Below the pieces are notes generated by a model that was not told the DNA's origin, ran no database searches, and was given only the letters and a program-made list of their open reading frames with translations. The position numbers and the translations under genes are program-made. Of a stretch of 64,000 nt of DNA, positions 24,380 to 37,398 are shown one piece after another (within the stretch, counting starts at the first letter, position 1; every line of letters starts with the position of its first letter). This DNA is from Platynereis dumerilii (Eukaryota > Annelida > Polychaeta > Phyllodocida > Nereididae): the NCBI GenBank assembly GCA_026936325.1, contig JAPTHN010000001.1:101943859-102007858 (forward strand), read 5' to 3'.

Positions 24380-25880
24380 GGGCAAGATATTATTAGATGT
24401 GTCTTTGATGACTGTGACTATAGTGACTAAAAAAACAGTATTTTCCTTGAATTAATATGATATGGACAGCCCAAAAACCTGCATACCATGAAATGTGACT
24501 TTAATTATTTTGAATATTGTGATTGAAAAGCAGGATTTGCCTATTGACAATCATGTTAATAACATAACTGATTCCAAACCGACATACCATGAAATGTGAC
24601 TTTTGTGACTGTGACTATGGTGATTAAATGACTTGCCTTTCATTTTCAAAATTATCTTTGAAATGTGACCATTCCAGTCGAGACGATGATATCTGACTTT
24701 CATCACTGAGACTATGGCGATTAAATAACGAGCTGTGCCTAAAATAACAATCGTGTTGATACTGTGATTGATCAAAAACCAAAAGACCATGAAATACTTA
24801 TATTACTGTAACTACTGTGATTAAACAACTAGATTTTCCTCATGACAATTATATGTTGAGAATGTTACTGATTCCAGACTTTCAGACCATGAAATACTTT
24901 CATTACTGTAACTAACTATGGTGATTAAATTGCCACTGATTACAAACTAAGATTTAAACCAAGTAACTTTCATAACTGTGATCATGGCGATTAAATGATT
25001 GGTCTTACCTGATGAGAGTCATGTTGAGAAGGAGGCAGATTTTTAACCCACAAACAAGGCAATGTGACTGGTACTGCCATGACTATGATGATGAAATAAC
25101 TAGATTTACTTTATGGCAATTATGTTGAGATTGTGACCATTTCCAAATCTACAGGCCATGAAATGTGACTTTCATTACTGTACCAGTCCTATAGATGATA
25201 ATGAAATAACTAAACTACCTCATAACAATCATGTTGAGACTGTGACTGATTCCGAACCACCAGAAAATGAAATTCTTTCATATCCATGACTATTGTGACT
25301 AAACAACTACATTTGTCTTATCATATGACAAATGTAGACTCTTATGACAATAATGTTGAGAATTTGACTGATTCCAATATTACACACCATAACATGTGAC
25401 TTTCACTACTGTGACATAATAACTAGATCTGTCTTGTGACAATATTGTTGAGAAACTATTTCCAAACCTACAGATCATAAAATGTGATTTTCGTAACTGT
25501 GACTATGATGATGAAATAATTAAATTGCCTCATAACAATCATGTTAAGGCTATGATGATTCCAAAGCACGATATCGATACTTTCATTACAGTGACTATGG
25601 TGATTAAACAGCCGCAGTTGCACTTTGACAATAATGTCGAGGATGTGACTGATTCCAAACCAAAACCAGGTAATGTGACTTTCGTTACTGTGCCTAATGA
25701 CAAAGGTGCTTAAATAACTAGATTTGCCTTATATAACACATACGTATGTTGAGAATTTGACTATATTCAAACTTACAGGCCATGAAATATGACTTTCATT
25801 ACTATGACAATGGTGATTATATAACTAAATCTGTCTTATCGCAATAATGTTCAAAAAGCGACTATTTCCAAACCTACGGG
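24380..25880 (+). repeat. Degenerate tandem array of a ~100 bp unit
   Basis: About fourteen diverged units each have the order CCATGAAATGTGAC, TTTCATTACTGTGACTATGG, TGATTAAATAACTAGAT, GACAATCATGTTGAGA and TGTGACTGATTCCAAACC. Spacing is near 100 bp. Isolated units continue at about 26250-26330, 27740-27800 and 27815-27990, so the array once ran on and was broken by later insertions such as the hAT-like element at 26394. No coding capacity. Confidence 0.85.
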
Positions 25881-26393
25881 TCATTACAGTCTTTCACTTT
25901 GATAAAGAAAAAATGAGGACCAGTTCACTATGAAAAATGCACTTCGTGACTCATGATAGCTGATGAAGTGTCATCTTCCCTACTTTCAACATGGGAAACG
26001 TAGAGGCAGTTTGATTAGTCATGATAAAGAGAAGGCCATTTGACTTGCCATAACTGGTTTTGGATTGAAAATCAGATGCATAATCCTTTCGTTTGGCTGT
26101 CAGCAACAAGAGGGATAAGTCTCCTTAAATCAAATTACATTGAAAGTATTGGGTATGATGATGACAAATAATCAGTATGATGATACACAAAGTGCCATTT
26201 TCACAGTGCAACAGTACACTCTTTTTCGATATCAAAGTGACAGGCTTTAATTGTGATTTTCATTACTGTGACTATGGTGACTGAATACCTAGCCTTGTAT
26301 TTGACAATAATAAATTGATAATTTTATGGTTACATAAACAGACCATAAAATGTGGTATGGAATAGATGGATATGGTGAGTGCAGCCCTCTAAG

Positions 26394-27057
26394 CAGGGTT
26401 GGAAAAAAACCGGGTTTTATTGATTTTGCCCGGCCCACTGGTCAAAACCCGGTTTGAAACCGGGGTTTTTTCCCAAAATCCGGGTTAAAAGCGGGTTTTA
26501 TTGATTTGAACACTGGCTAAAATTTCTGTAGTCTGCTCTCAGTGCGTCTGACCATGGAGTAATGAAAACAACATTTGCAAATCTTTGTCAATTAAATATT
26601 AGGCTTTAAAAGGCAGCTAAGTTGGTCACCTGCTACCGTCACCTGAGGGGTAGAGAGGAGCTGGACTGGTGATACAGTGGTGAATCAATGATTTCACAAA
26701 TTTTGCAGATGCACTCATGATTTTATAATTACATAATCAGAACGAGTTAATAGTATAATACTTATTGTTGCTTACATTTACAGTTGAACAGTTGGACAGT
26801 ACGTTGAGTCACTTCAGTGTCAAAATAAGGCTATCTATTTTGGATTAAATTAATTTTTTTAAGTTTCTCTGATTTCAGCATTGTTGCTTTCCAATTTCTG
26901 CTATTTGCAAGCAAATTCTAAGAGAATTTGCCATTTTACCCGGATTTTGACCACTTTTTGGGAAAAATACCATTTTGCCCGGTCCGGGTTAAATCCGGGT
27001 TAAACCCGGGTTTAATCCGGGTTAAACCCGGGGGGTGGGCTTTTTGTGCCAACCCTG
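26394..27057. mobile_element. Non-autonomous hAT-like element with CCGGGTTAAA arrays
   Basis: A 664 bp element with ends CAGGGTTGG and CCAACCCTG and an exact 8 bp target duplication CCTCTAAG (26386-26393 and 27058-27065), the hallmark size for hAT transposons. Both ends hold clustered AACCCGG/CCGGGTTAAA words, about nine near the right edge and several near the left. No transposase frame. It sits inside the decayed ~100 bp array and is younger than it. Confidence 0.92.
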
Positions 27058-28253
27058 CCTCTAAGCCTAGCCTATAGTTACATGTACAGTATGAATCTAC
27101 CCTGTAGTTACAGTATGAATATCACTTTCATGGTTGTTAGCTTCCGAATTGATCAGCCTTATAATTCTCGGCATTATTGTCACAGGGTGGAGCATCCTCA
27201 CTTCTCAGTAAGCTTGTTAAGCTTACCGTGACCTCAACATGCACTTTTTTGTGAAGTTGCAACAAAAAGATTAACTCTCCTCTGATGTGACAGACATAAT
27301 TAATAACAATTTGAGATCTCTCAAAGCAATTGAATGGATGGTTCAGTGTGTAATTGTTTTCAATTACTTTCTTTGTAGAAAACCATAAACATTTATTTAA
27401 ATAACTCCGAAAAAGAGCTGTTAAAGGATTTGAAAACTTTAGAATTTTATAGCACTTGTTGCCAGTTGTTGGCAGGGTGACTGAAAATGAGCCCTGCAAT
27501 GGGAGGATGAGGTGGAGCATTATTTGGTCATCCTATCCAAAGTAATTAGTGTGACATTTCATGATCTGAAGGTTTGTAATTGTATGTTTGAATTTCTTGC
27601 AGTGACAAAACATTGACATTTTTGCAGATGAAAAATTGGCAGCGTATGCCATAATACTTTTTTTTTTGTTGCTACAACGATTTATGACCAAATTGACAAT
27701 GGTAAGAACAGTACCGTTGCTTGTGCCGCAGATTATGAAATAAGACTTTCAATACTGTGTCTTATGTCTTATCAATGTTGAGAAAGGGACCGATTGAATT
27801 GCTACATACCAAAAACGTGACTGTTATTACTGTGACCATTGTGACTAAATAATACCTTATCGTAATTCCTGAAAATCACATACTTGCATTGCAGTGAATA
27901 TGGTGCTGTGACTGCAATATTATGCATTGCCTTTGACAATAATGTTGAATTTTACTAATGTCAAATTTATAGATTACGAAATGTGATTCACTTTTTACTC
28001 TAATAAACTTAAGTTAGTCACCAAAGTCATAGTCATGTTTTCTTGATTTTTGATGAGTTACATTTTGAACATGCAAATCAAAAGAAACACAAATCGAGTT
28101 GAGACATCAGAATTTCAGCTTTTCTTTGCTTTTGCAAAAAAAAACATATTATATAACAGCTATTGCACATCACCTCGTGCAATATTAGTCACCTTGGTGC
28201 CATAAAAACTGATATTGCACTCGGTGCTGTGTGATAACTGTATAGTGTAAAGC

Positions 28254-28467
<214 letters not shown>

Positions 28468-29339
28468 AAGCTACAACTTTATGATATGAAAAAAAAAATG
28501 GCGAAGGACAAGCCTCCTTTTTGCTGCACAACATTCCTATGACCTGGGATGACCTCATCTGCATTTTGTCAAAAGTATATAAAGTAGGTTTCTTTGATAA
28601 CAGCGATTGCCTATCCACAGTCTTCAATACCTCTCAGTGTGACTGTTGTGAGGCTTATTATAAGAGTGATCATTGTGACTATATATACTTGATGATGGAC
28701 TTGAGATTTTTTTTCGTAAACTTTATAGCTGACTTTAGACCTTTTAACACAACAAAACCAATGAAAAATGAGCAAAAATGCTGTTTTCCGGCCACTTAAT
28801 GGATTATTCTATTGAAGAAAATAAATCAACCAGTACAAAAAGTTTATATCAATCTAGCCTGGAAATAGGCGCATCTTTTGCCGCCAAAACCATTTTCCTA
28901 TCTGCCTCCGTTGCTGCTCAGTGAATATTTTCCTAAAATTGAAAAACAACTTTTTTGTCAGCTTGTGGCTGCAGCAGCACTGAAACATGGTGCTTCCTCT
29001 CAGGTCCGTCCTATCTCTTACATTGTTAAAATGTTGGTTTTTTTTTGGTTTTTTTTTTTTTTTTTCAATAACATGAGTGCAATATTGTAGAATATGGCAT
29101 GGCTGTCGGCCAATGAGGAGCGAGTATTTCCGCAAGCCATATGATATACCAATGTACAATGGCAGATCTATATATTATTACTTTCATCTTTTACTGCTTC
29201 TTTTCAGATTGATAGATAGACATTGCAATCGAGAATAGCAATCGAAAATAGCAATCGAAACAATTGCAATTGATAATAGCAATTTAGTATAGCAATCGAA
29301 AATAGTAATCAAGAATACATACAAGAATGGCAATCAATT

Positions 29340-30045
29340 TCATTGTGTCTCCCTGAGACGTGACAGTCACCCTACAATCACTACAGTCACACAGAAAGGT
29401 CACTATGATCACTCTGTTGTTGGACTTAGTCATTTTTAGACAATTTACTACAGCGTGAGGTACGTTACACGAACTATCCCGGTCGTTACACCACTTTGAA
29501 GCCTCACTACTCAGTGAGTAATGACAGTAGCACTGTAATTTAGGTTTTATACGAAAGATTGGACCTTGAACTACAAAAATAAAATATATTTGCATGACTG
29601 AATGTGGTTTTAGTTGTGACTAAATGCTCTTATGTCACTTTTTCAATAGTCACACCAAGGTGTGACAGTCAGCTTTCGGATCTTTGCCCCCTCAAAAACA
29701 ATAGTGGAATATTTTTCAAAAATCACCTGATATTTTTTTATTGTACCTGAAGGCATAAGAGATGGTGGGAAATATTTATTCTTGTTGTGGGATGTTCTGG
29801 ACAAAAATGCCAGCCTACCCAAATAGGGTCTAAAAACCGGGGACCTTTTAAAACTCCATTTTTGGTGTTTTTTTAGCCTCTTACAGTGGAAACTGTGATT
29901 AACAGTGTCATTATATTTTTTTCTGATAGCCCTATGACAGTTCTATCAGAAAAAACAATACCCATGGAAATTGGATGCTTCACTTTTATGCAGTGACCAT
30001 TTTAGTTTTGGCCCCACTTTTCAAATAAATGCCTAAATGTATGTG
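29340..30045. repeat. Right edge of the GTCAC-rich repeat mosaic
   Basis: Direct words CAGTCACCCTACAATCACT and ACTACAGTCACACAGAAAGG (29364-29400) resemble the 340 bp unit. At 30005-30040 the complement of AGGCATTTATTTGAAAAGT and GGGGCCAAAA appears, so the mosaic begins (18773) and ends (30040) on inverted copies of one sequence. An inverted GTCACACC/GGTGTGAC pair lies at 29652-29667. Confidence 0.6.
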
Positions 30046-31639
30046 TTAGTTGGTTGGTTGCATTGCTCAATCTTAGTATCTAAAATAAAATGTATTAGGG
30101 GGATTTCACAACATGGTGTAATGTGACGTCATTGCTTTGTAATCAAATTTGCATCACTTTGTAGTTGCTGATGCAGTTCTTCCCAGATCCCTTATCAAAT
30201 GTGTAACAACAACACACCATGAGCTATCAGATGGGGAATCCCAGATGCTCGATTCCTGATGGTTTCAACTGAGTGCTCTTCTAGTGTCACATGCATTGCC
30301 ACCTAGTTATAGTGGTAGCATGAGGAGTTTGTTTCCTTATTGTGGCTGGTATTCCCCAGCATTTCCCTAGCATTTGTGGAGACCAAGCTTTCGTGTTGCT
30401 CTTGGTTCAATAATATGCTCAGCCTGAAGAGAAGGTTCAGAGAAAGTCAATGGCAAAGAGTTATTTGTACCCACTCCCTAAGTGGATTTGAGTTGGTGAG
30501 TTGCCTGAGCACCAGTTAATAGCAGCTGGGAATGGTGAGCAGTGCTGAGGATGGTGAGCAGTGTTCAGGATGCTCAGTTAGTCACCACTTTCTGATGATG
30601 AGGACGGTGAGTGCTGAGGGTAGCAAGAAACCTTCAGGGAACCTTTGGATTGATGTCTCTCCAGAGCACTTGCAATATCAATGGCTATTGCTGAGGTGTG
30701 TGCTTCTAAAAGCATTTGTACACACATACACTGGCTCACAGTTTGTAGCACTGCATACAAGTACTATATACAATGTATATCTACAGCACATAGAACATGG
30801 AAGGTTTCTCAATGACAAAGTCGTTACAAACGACAGTATTATTAAAGGTTATGATAATCTTCAATAGGTTGCCCCTTGTATCAGTGCGTGTGCTCATTGT
30901 GCTGTGCTGGGTAAATGTGTAACATTTTGAGGATTGCTGTTCCCTTTCTCATCTCATCAATCTATACCATATCTATCTATCAAGTTATTCTCAAAGAGAG
31001 AGGAAAAGAAACATTCCTTCTGAGATGTAATCCACAGAAACAGACAAATCCAGGCATCGCAAAACAATGTTGAAACCAACATACATGTTGAAAACCAACA
31101 CAGAACCACTTCAAGTTGAAAGAATTCGACATCCTAGCTTTGATCCTACCATCGTTGGGTGCACTGGAGCCTACACTTGTTGGTTCGTTTCCAACCACCT
31201 GTTTCAGGCCCTGATTGATGGCCAATGTGTGGAACCCATGTTATTGCGTGAGCTGCTTCAGTTTAATCGCTGCAATGGAATCTTTGATCCTGGCAGACTG
31301 TCTCTCTGCACTCGATGGCACTTCCACACCCGGAACACAGAGAACTGTGACGCGGAAGCAAGTGCACACATCCCAAAACGTCATCATTAATTATTCATGC
31401 CACAGACTCAGAAGGAGACATAAAGCAATCGCATGAAAACAAAATGAAAGGAAAATCTCTTCATATGAAGAACAGGTTGATCGACCGGAAAAGAGCCATT
31501 GATATATAATCAACACTCCAATGGCTTTATGATTTCTGCAGACTGCTGTTTGTCTGGTGTCTCTTTGGGTTTCACGTTGATTTGCTTTTTTAAGGTTGTT
31601 GTTTTACTAACATACAGAAAGAAACGTTGTTATATTAGG

Positions 31640-31838
31640 CTTTATGTTACAGATTATTTCATATTTGTAGACATAAGGACTGAATGTGAATTTTTTTTCT
31701 GGCACATGTATTCTATAGGGAAAAATGACATCAGAAAACTTATGACATCACTTTTCCCCATAGGATACCATGTCCCAGAAAAAAATTCACATTTCGTCCT
31801 TTGGTCTACAAATATGAAATCATCTGTAAGGCAAATGC
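31640..31838. mobile_element. Fold-back MITE family 2, copy 2
   Basis: An inverted repeat with arms of about 90 bp: TTACAGATTATTTCATATTTG, GTAGACATAAGGACTGAATG, then CTGGCACATGTATTCTATAG, mirrored on the right as CTATAGGATACCATGTCCCAG-like words ending AAATATGAAATCATCTGTAA. A diverged relative lies at 5470-5640. No target duplication is clear and no coding frame is present. Confidence 0.75.
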
Positions 31839-32221
31839 ATGTGAAGTAACTTTATATATAGACTATATAATTAAGTCTCCAATGACTCTCTATGAGGATA
31901 TGGTATACAGCCTGGAGTCTTGGACATTAGGGAAGATTCTGTGCCGATGTTGAAATGATGGGTTTTTGATTGCTCAGTGGACTTTGGCCTCACGTAGACC
32001 CATTCATTGCCATTGCCTCACAGATTGATTAGCTGGAGCAGCAGAGGCAGGAGCAGCAAAAAAGGACAGCAGCTGCAGCAGTTGAACTGTGATCAAAGTA
32101 ACAAGCTCCACAGGCTCCTTCCTATATCCATCACCTGAGTCTCCATAAAACATGTTATTTGACAACGATTTGCCCCCTGTGATGGCATAATGGGGTGAGG
32201 GGTTAAAGCAATTCTTGAGCA

Positions 32222-32450
32222 CACTCTAAAAAATGTCGGGACAAAATTGGTTTTTTAGATTCAAAATGGTTTTTTGAAAAACCAAATTTCAATGCAAAAC
32301 CAAAATGGATTTTTAAAAAAATCCATTTTGGTTTTTTGCATTGAAATTTGGTTTTAAAAAATCCATTTTGGTTTTTTGCATTGAAATTTGGTTTTTCAAA
32401 AAACCATTTTGAATCTAAAAAACCAATTTTGTCTGAAATTTTTTAGAGTG
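32222..32450 (-). mobile_element. Fold-back MITE family 1, copy 3 (internal duplication)
   Basis: Ends CACTCTAAAAAA and TTTTTTAGAGTG with CA on both sides as a 2 bp target duplication. Same orientation as the copy at 12325. At 229 bp it is 40 bp longer than the 189 bp form because part of the right arm (ATCCATTTTGGTTTTTTGC and the next bases) is present twice. Such a duplication is expected from slippage or template switching in a hairpin. Confidence 0.9.
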
Positions 32451-33146
32451 CAGTCAATGAGCAGCCAATGAGCAAAAGCAGAAGGAGAATTACAGACAAT
32501 TACCCCCATTGGCTATCAGGCGTTATGAATGCCATTGAATGGAAGGAGTGATTGGAGGGGGAGGTGGTGCTATAATGATCCTGATTGATGCTTTGGTTTG
32601 TTGGTGTTTCCACATCCCACCAGCTGCTTGATCCCCTCTTGATCACACACTAGCAGCGGAGAGTTAATCCCACCTAGCAGGATGCTTATTGATATTGATC
32701 TCTCCGATATTGATTGCAACTCAAATGATCGATCTCCCCTCCTCGGCACTCCTCCGTTTGTTCATTTCTCCACCGACAAGAACAACTTCTGGTTGTTTTC
32801 CTCAGCAACAGACAGCTCCTATCCTCCTCCTCAATAGCCTGTTATGATGTTATGATAATTGTTATCCCAATCAACAAACAATGCTACAGTCATAAAATGG
32901 GAAGTCAGCGTAAAAATACCCAACGCAGTCAATAGCAACTTATGGAACTGATGGCTATATTACATTCAACTCGGTCCATTTGGCTTAATCTGATATGTCT
33001 GCTGCTGCTAACTCCTGTTTGTGATCTATTCAACATTGAAGCACACTGCCTCCAGGGTGGATTTAATCCAATATTGGAATCTGTTGCAAGTTTTACTCTT
33101 CACTATATTTTTGCTTCTAACCGACCATAAATATTAGGACTGGCAA

Positions 33147-33329
33147 TTATGGCCCAACCGAGTGCCGCACGATGTTATGTGTCCTCGGTGCAAAGCGAAA
33201 GGTCGCATAAAACGATTTTGTCTCATAGGTTGCCTTGTTTGACACCGCAACGCAGCAGCCCCAGATCACTAGAGTAAACAGCAGTCTGAAACGGAGTCTT
33301 ACAGAGTCAGCCTGTGGAATCGGAGCCAT
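33147..33329 (-). other. Small minus-strand open frame with signal-like N-terminus, uncertain
   Basis: A 60-codon frame begins MAPIPQADSVRLRFRLLFTL and continues VIWGCCVAVSNKATYETKSF, which looks like a basic segment followed by a hydrophobic stretch and a possible cleavage site. The DNA has more CpG than its surroundings. It resembles no family I know and has no visible splice or promoter signals. A chance frame is quite possible. Confidence 0.15.
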
Positions 33330-36300
33330 ATTCAGTGCTGAGGGAATAAAGGAGAATAAAAAAAGGACTTACGAATAAAAAGGAAAAAAGGGCTGACTTC
33401 ACACAACTGGTCATATTTGACGAATCTGCCCAAAATAGAACAGTCAGCTTAAAATAGCTGAAGAGATTGATTTTAGGAAAAAGAGTGCAGTGTGGATTTT
33501 AATATTGATATTGTTTGAGAAAGTGAATTTCACACACCATGAACACCTCATGCATCGAAAGAGAGCACCATATGTTGCAAGGGATAGTTTTCCCTTTTTT
33601 CATTTTTTAAAAGCTTTTTTTATGCAGTTAGCAACGGTATTCTTGCACACGTCAGCCAATAGGCTTTGCTGGTCACCATGCAGACAGACTACACTATGTA
33701 TAATTGACAAATGTGTCTAGTTTTATTTCAATTTTACAACATGCACTTGGTCTGCATTTCCATATTAATTTTCTCCTGGTTTATTGATTTGCAAGCAATT
33801 TTAAAGAATGTGCTGGAAAAATGGAAAAAGCAGTTCTGTTTTTTTTGGTTTTTTCGCCGTTTTAGACTTTTAAGCGAAGATCCAGCTATAATAGCATTCC
33901 TTTTTTTCTGCCCTATTTTCTTTTTCGATCTCAGCTGTTTTGTGGGCAGCAAAAATGGCCAGGCAGATAAGGTTATCCCCTATAGAGCCCGAGGGGCTGT
34001 ATCATATTCTCCAGACGTCAATGCTGGAAACAGCCATGGTCTGGAGAAATTCCCTGACCGGTTTTATAGCTCCAATCACAATGGTTTGATATTTTGGGCC
34101 GTAATAACAGTTATAACACAGCCTATAACTGTGCATATCCTTGGTATACATAATGAAACACCATGATGGCCAGGGACCCAAGATACTTCAGGAGTCCAGA
34201 CTCATGTTTGACTAACATTGTGCAGTACAGCAGGTCTGTCATATGAAGCAAGCTGGTGTGTCAGCTAGTTTGTGCAGCAATGTGTCATTTATCGATGATG
34301 GATTGGATGGAGGGGGCAGCTGGTTGTGTTGATCTGTGCAAATTGCCACAATTTCGTTTTCATAGAAGTGTCCGCTGTGGTCTTGCAGCCTCCTGCTGTG
34401 TCAAAAGACATGGCCCGGTCTGTCCTTGAAGTGTGTCCAGTGGATGTCCTGTGGGAAGTGACCAATATACTGGCCAAAGCAATGCCAAGATGGCCTTTAT
34501 GATCTTTATAAGATGGCAGTTGCAATTTTGAGACGTTGACCGATGTTGCCATCTTGCAGAGCTCTGTGATAAGCATGAGATGATGACCAACATAGGCTTA
34601 CATAGCCTTCTTGCAAAATCACCAATCCATAGTTTACATCCACTGGTATCACAAGATGGTAACCAATCTTGTGATAAACACTTATGTCATAAAATATACA
34701 ATCAAGCATGTACTACACATGGGATGATATATAAAGTTGGCAAACAGGATGATGGTAATTGCAGTGAAATATATTGTCCTCAAAATTTGACTGTAACCAC
34801 TCGTCCTTCCTGTCTGCAGGTATCAGTGCAGATAACTGCAAATTGCACCAATGCTTCCAATAAAGCTTCTGACACTGGGAGCTAACAGCCTCCTTACTAT
34901 TGATATTCTTGCATTGCCTCTTAGTCGTGTATAGGTTTTGCATATCTTATCTTGCATATCTAACCCTTTCCTGTACAGTGTAACAGCCAGGACAGAGTGT
35001 GTGTAGCAATGTAGCCATGGTCATGCATTTCTCATACATCAGCTTAGATCTGATGGAGGGAGATAGGGAGGAATGCCAGCACTGTACATGCATGGGTAGA
35101 ATATACAATTGGCACCTACTCAATAGTATTCATGCAGCAATCATTGCTTCTTATTCTCTACATTGAGGCTAAGAGTCTCATACATTTTGTATATGATGAG
35201 ATTGTAATGCTGTGAGAATATACTACAAGGCACCCCAGTTTCTACGATGGGGTCTCTCGTATCAGCAGAACCAGTTTAATAGTGTCTGGTTACAATATTT
35301 ATATCATATCAATAGTGGACTAAATTTATATGCAGCGATTCTGTATAGGCATATGCTTTAATTTCAAGCATACAACAGCTATACTTCACATGCTGCAGTA
35401 ACACTTTATTCTAATAATCCAAGATGTGTTCACTGAATCTCAGAGCTTCCCAGACCTCCAGGCTGGAACATTTGGTTTGACTTTGGAAATGTCATGACCC
35501 ATGCAGCCCACAGTGGTCAGGGAATGATAGATGGACTGCTACTGAGCCCCTGGGCACCCAGACCCCCTTGAGTTCTGTGTGGAATTAGACCAGTGGGTGG
35601 CCAACTTCCATGTTATTGATAATAAGGGTCGCTTAGCCCCACATATTAGGGGTAGATCTGGGATTGAGAGGGGTATTTATGGTCTACTATAACGCAATAG
35701 TGGGGTCAAAACTCCTTGAGGACCCTGAGCATTTGCGTCATCCACATAAATATTACTCTCAGATACAACCGATATGATTGCTCACTACTGTGCTATATGA
35801 TATCCATAGGGATCAATATTCATCTCCTTGCCAAAATCAGAAAACTCCATGTCTGTATATTGGCTGTCTCATGCTTCAGATGACGACAATCTACGATGTA
35901 AAAAAAATCAATCAGTTGCAATGAATCCTAAATGATACTGGGGTTTTTAATAAGAGAGAGACATCATAATAATGTCTCATTCACAATTCCCTACAACCCC
36001 AACTGGATGGTCCTCCTGTAGTGGATGGCAGACCAGTGTCCAGGAGTCCAGGACACCCAAGTGATTGATCTCCGAATCCAGGGTAATGCTGGGTGACCAC
36101 ATGAGTCATTTTGCATTTCCATGGCCTCGATGGAAGTTGTGGGGATTGCTGGCTTGCTCCATGGATGGCTCAGTGAGTTGCTATGGAAAGCTAAAGGGGT
36201 AGGGCACCACTCAGCCACTAGACAGGGCCACCAGAGCAGTCAATGGTTGGGAGGTCTTTGGTGGCCCTCACTGTTATGCCTGGCTGGTTGGCATCTGAAA

Positions 36301-36791
36301 TTGACCATCTGGAGATTGGTCAGCAGTTTTGCTACTCTAGTGCTGATGCAGCTGGATGTCCATGATAGTGGTGATGTTGGTGATGATTCCCATGGTCATC
36401 CCCCACCACTCAGTGTCCACTCAGTCAGATTGCAGCATCAGCACCACTGCTCAACCCATCATGGTGCTTCCCATCTCAGCAGAAAGACCCCACTAGAAAG
36501 GTCACCACAGAAGGGTCAGCGGAAGGGCTGGGCAGCACCACCCCAAAGCCACGGTTCAACACCCCCTAGTCACATTACCGTCTTGATTTTCTGTCAGTGG
36601 CTAGCCAATGGCAGCCAATGGCAGCCCATGTCAGCCAATAGTAGCCATGCCCCTTCGGTTTGCCAGATTGATCTAATCTGTCACAGGTCCCTATGATCTT
36701 CACTGATCAACAATCCGATCCTCACTTCTGACAGTCTGATCGATTCCGGAATATGCAACAACTCAGCCTGTCACCTCAAACCAAGGGGCTG

Positions 36792-36937
36792 CACTCTAAA
36801 AAATTTCAGACAAAATTGGTTTTTTAGATTCAAAATGGTTTTTTGAAAAACCAAATTTCAATGCAAAAAACCAAAATGGATTCAAAAAACCATTTTGAAT
36901 CTAAAAAACCAATTTTGTCCCGACATTTTTTAGAGTG
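36792..36937 (+). mobile_element. Fold-back MITE family 1, copy 4 (centre shortened)
   Basis: Ends CACTCTAAAAAATTTCAGAC and the complement of TGTCGGGACAAAATTGG, flanked by TG on both sides. At 146 bp it lacks much of the right inner arm: the sequence passes from CCAAAATGGATTC straight to AAAAAACCATTTTG. Confidence 0.9.
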
Positions 36938-37296
36938 TGCTCATCGATTCAATATTCAATCACTTACCTATGTGTGTCTGGCCGGAGTTTAATAATTGAA
37001 AGTCAGATTTTATGCAATATGCAGTAAGGATGCTGACTGCGCTTAATTCCTCTCATCATTTTCGATGGCAGATATATCGCTACATATTGCTATCATGGCA
37101 AATTTCATTTCCGAATATAAGTCGCAGTTAGCCATTAGATTGATTGAGCTCTTTTCCCTGGTGTCTCATTGATCATCAGTCTGTGGTCACCGCATCAAAA
37201 AGGCTTTAATTACAGGCCTTGATCTCCAGATTTTCCTCTGCAGTCTCTCATTGAGCAAGTCACAGACAAAAGGAGGCGTGTCATTCACTCAAGGAT

Positions 37297-37398
37297 CACT
37301 CTAAAAAAATCCATGTTGGTTTTTTGCATTGAAATTTGGTTTTTCAAAAAACCATTTTGAATCTAAAAAACCAATTTTGTCTGAAATTTTTTAGAGTG
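37297..37398 (-). mobile_element. Fold-back MITE family 1, copy 5 (one arm lost)
   Basis: A 102 bp remnant. It keeps CACTCTAAAAAAATCCATG at the left, then goes directly into the right arm (TTGGTTTTTTGCATTG to TTTTTTAGAGTG). Most of the left arm has gone, so it no longer folds over its full length. Flanks AT and TG do not form a duplication. Confidence 0.85.

Noticed and set aside
31067-31390. 107-codon + strand frame
   Set aside because: Mixed composition but no known domain, no flanking splice sites and no repeat protein resemblance; not enough to call.
33711-34166. 151-codon + strand frame with hydrophobic runs
   Set aside because: The Phe/Leu/Ile runs come from poly-T DNA; no family resemblance.
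36121-36696. 191-codon + strand frame in intron 1
   Set aside because: Rich in His, Ser, Trp and Gln, no recognisable domain, no splice context; fits a chance frame in a locally G+C-richer stretch.
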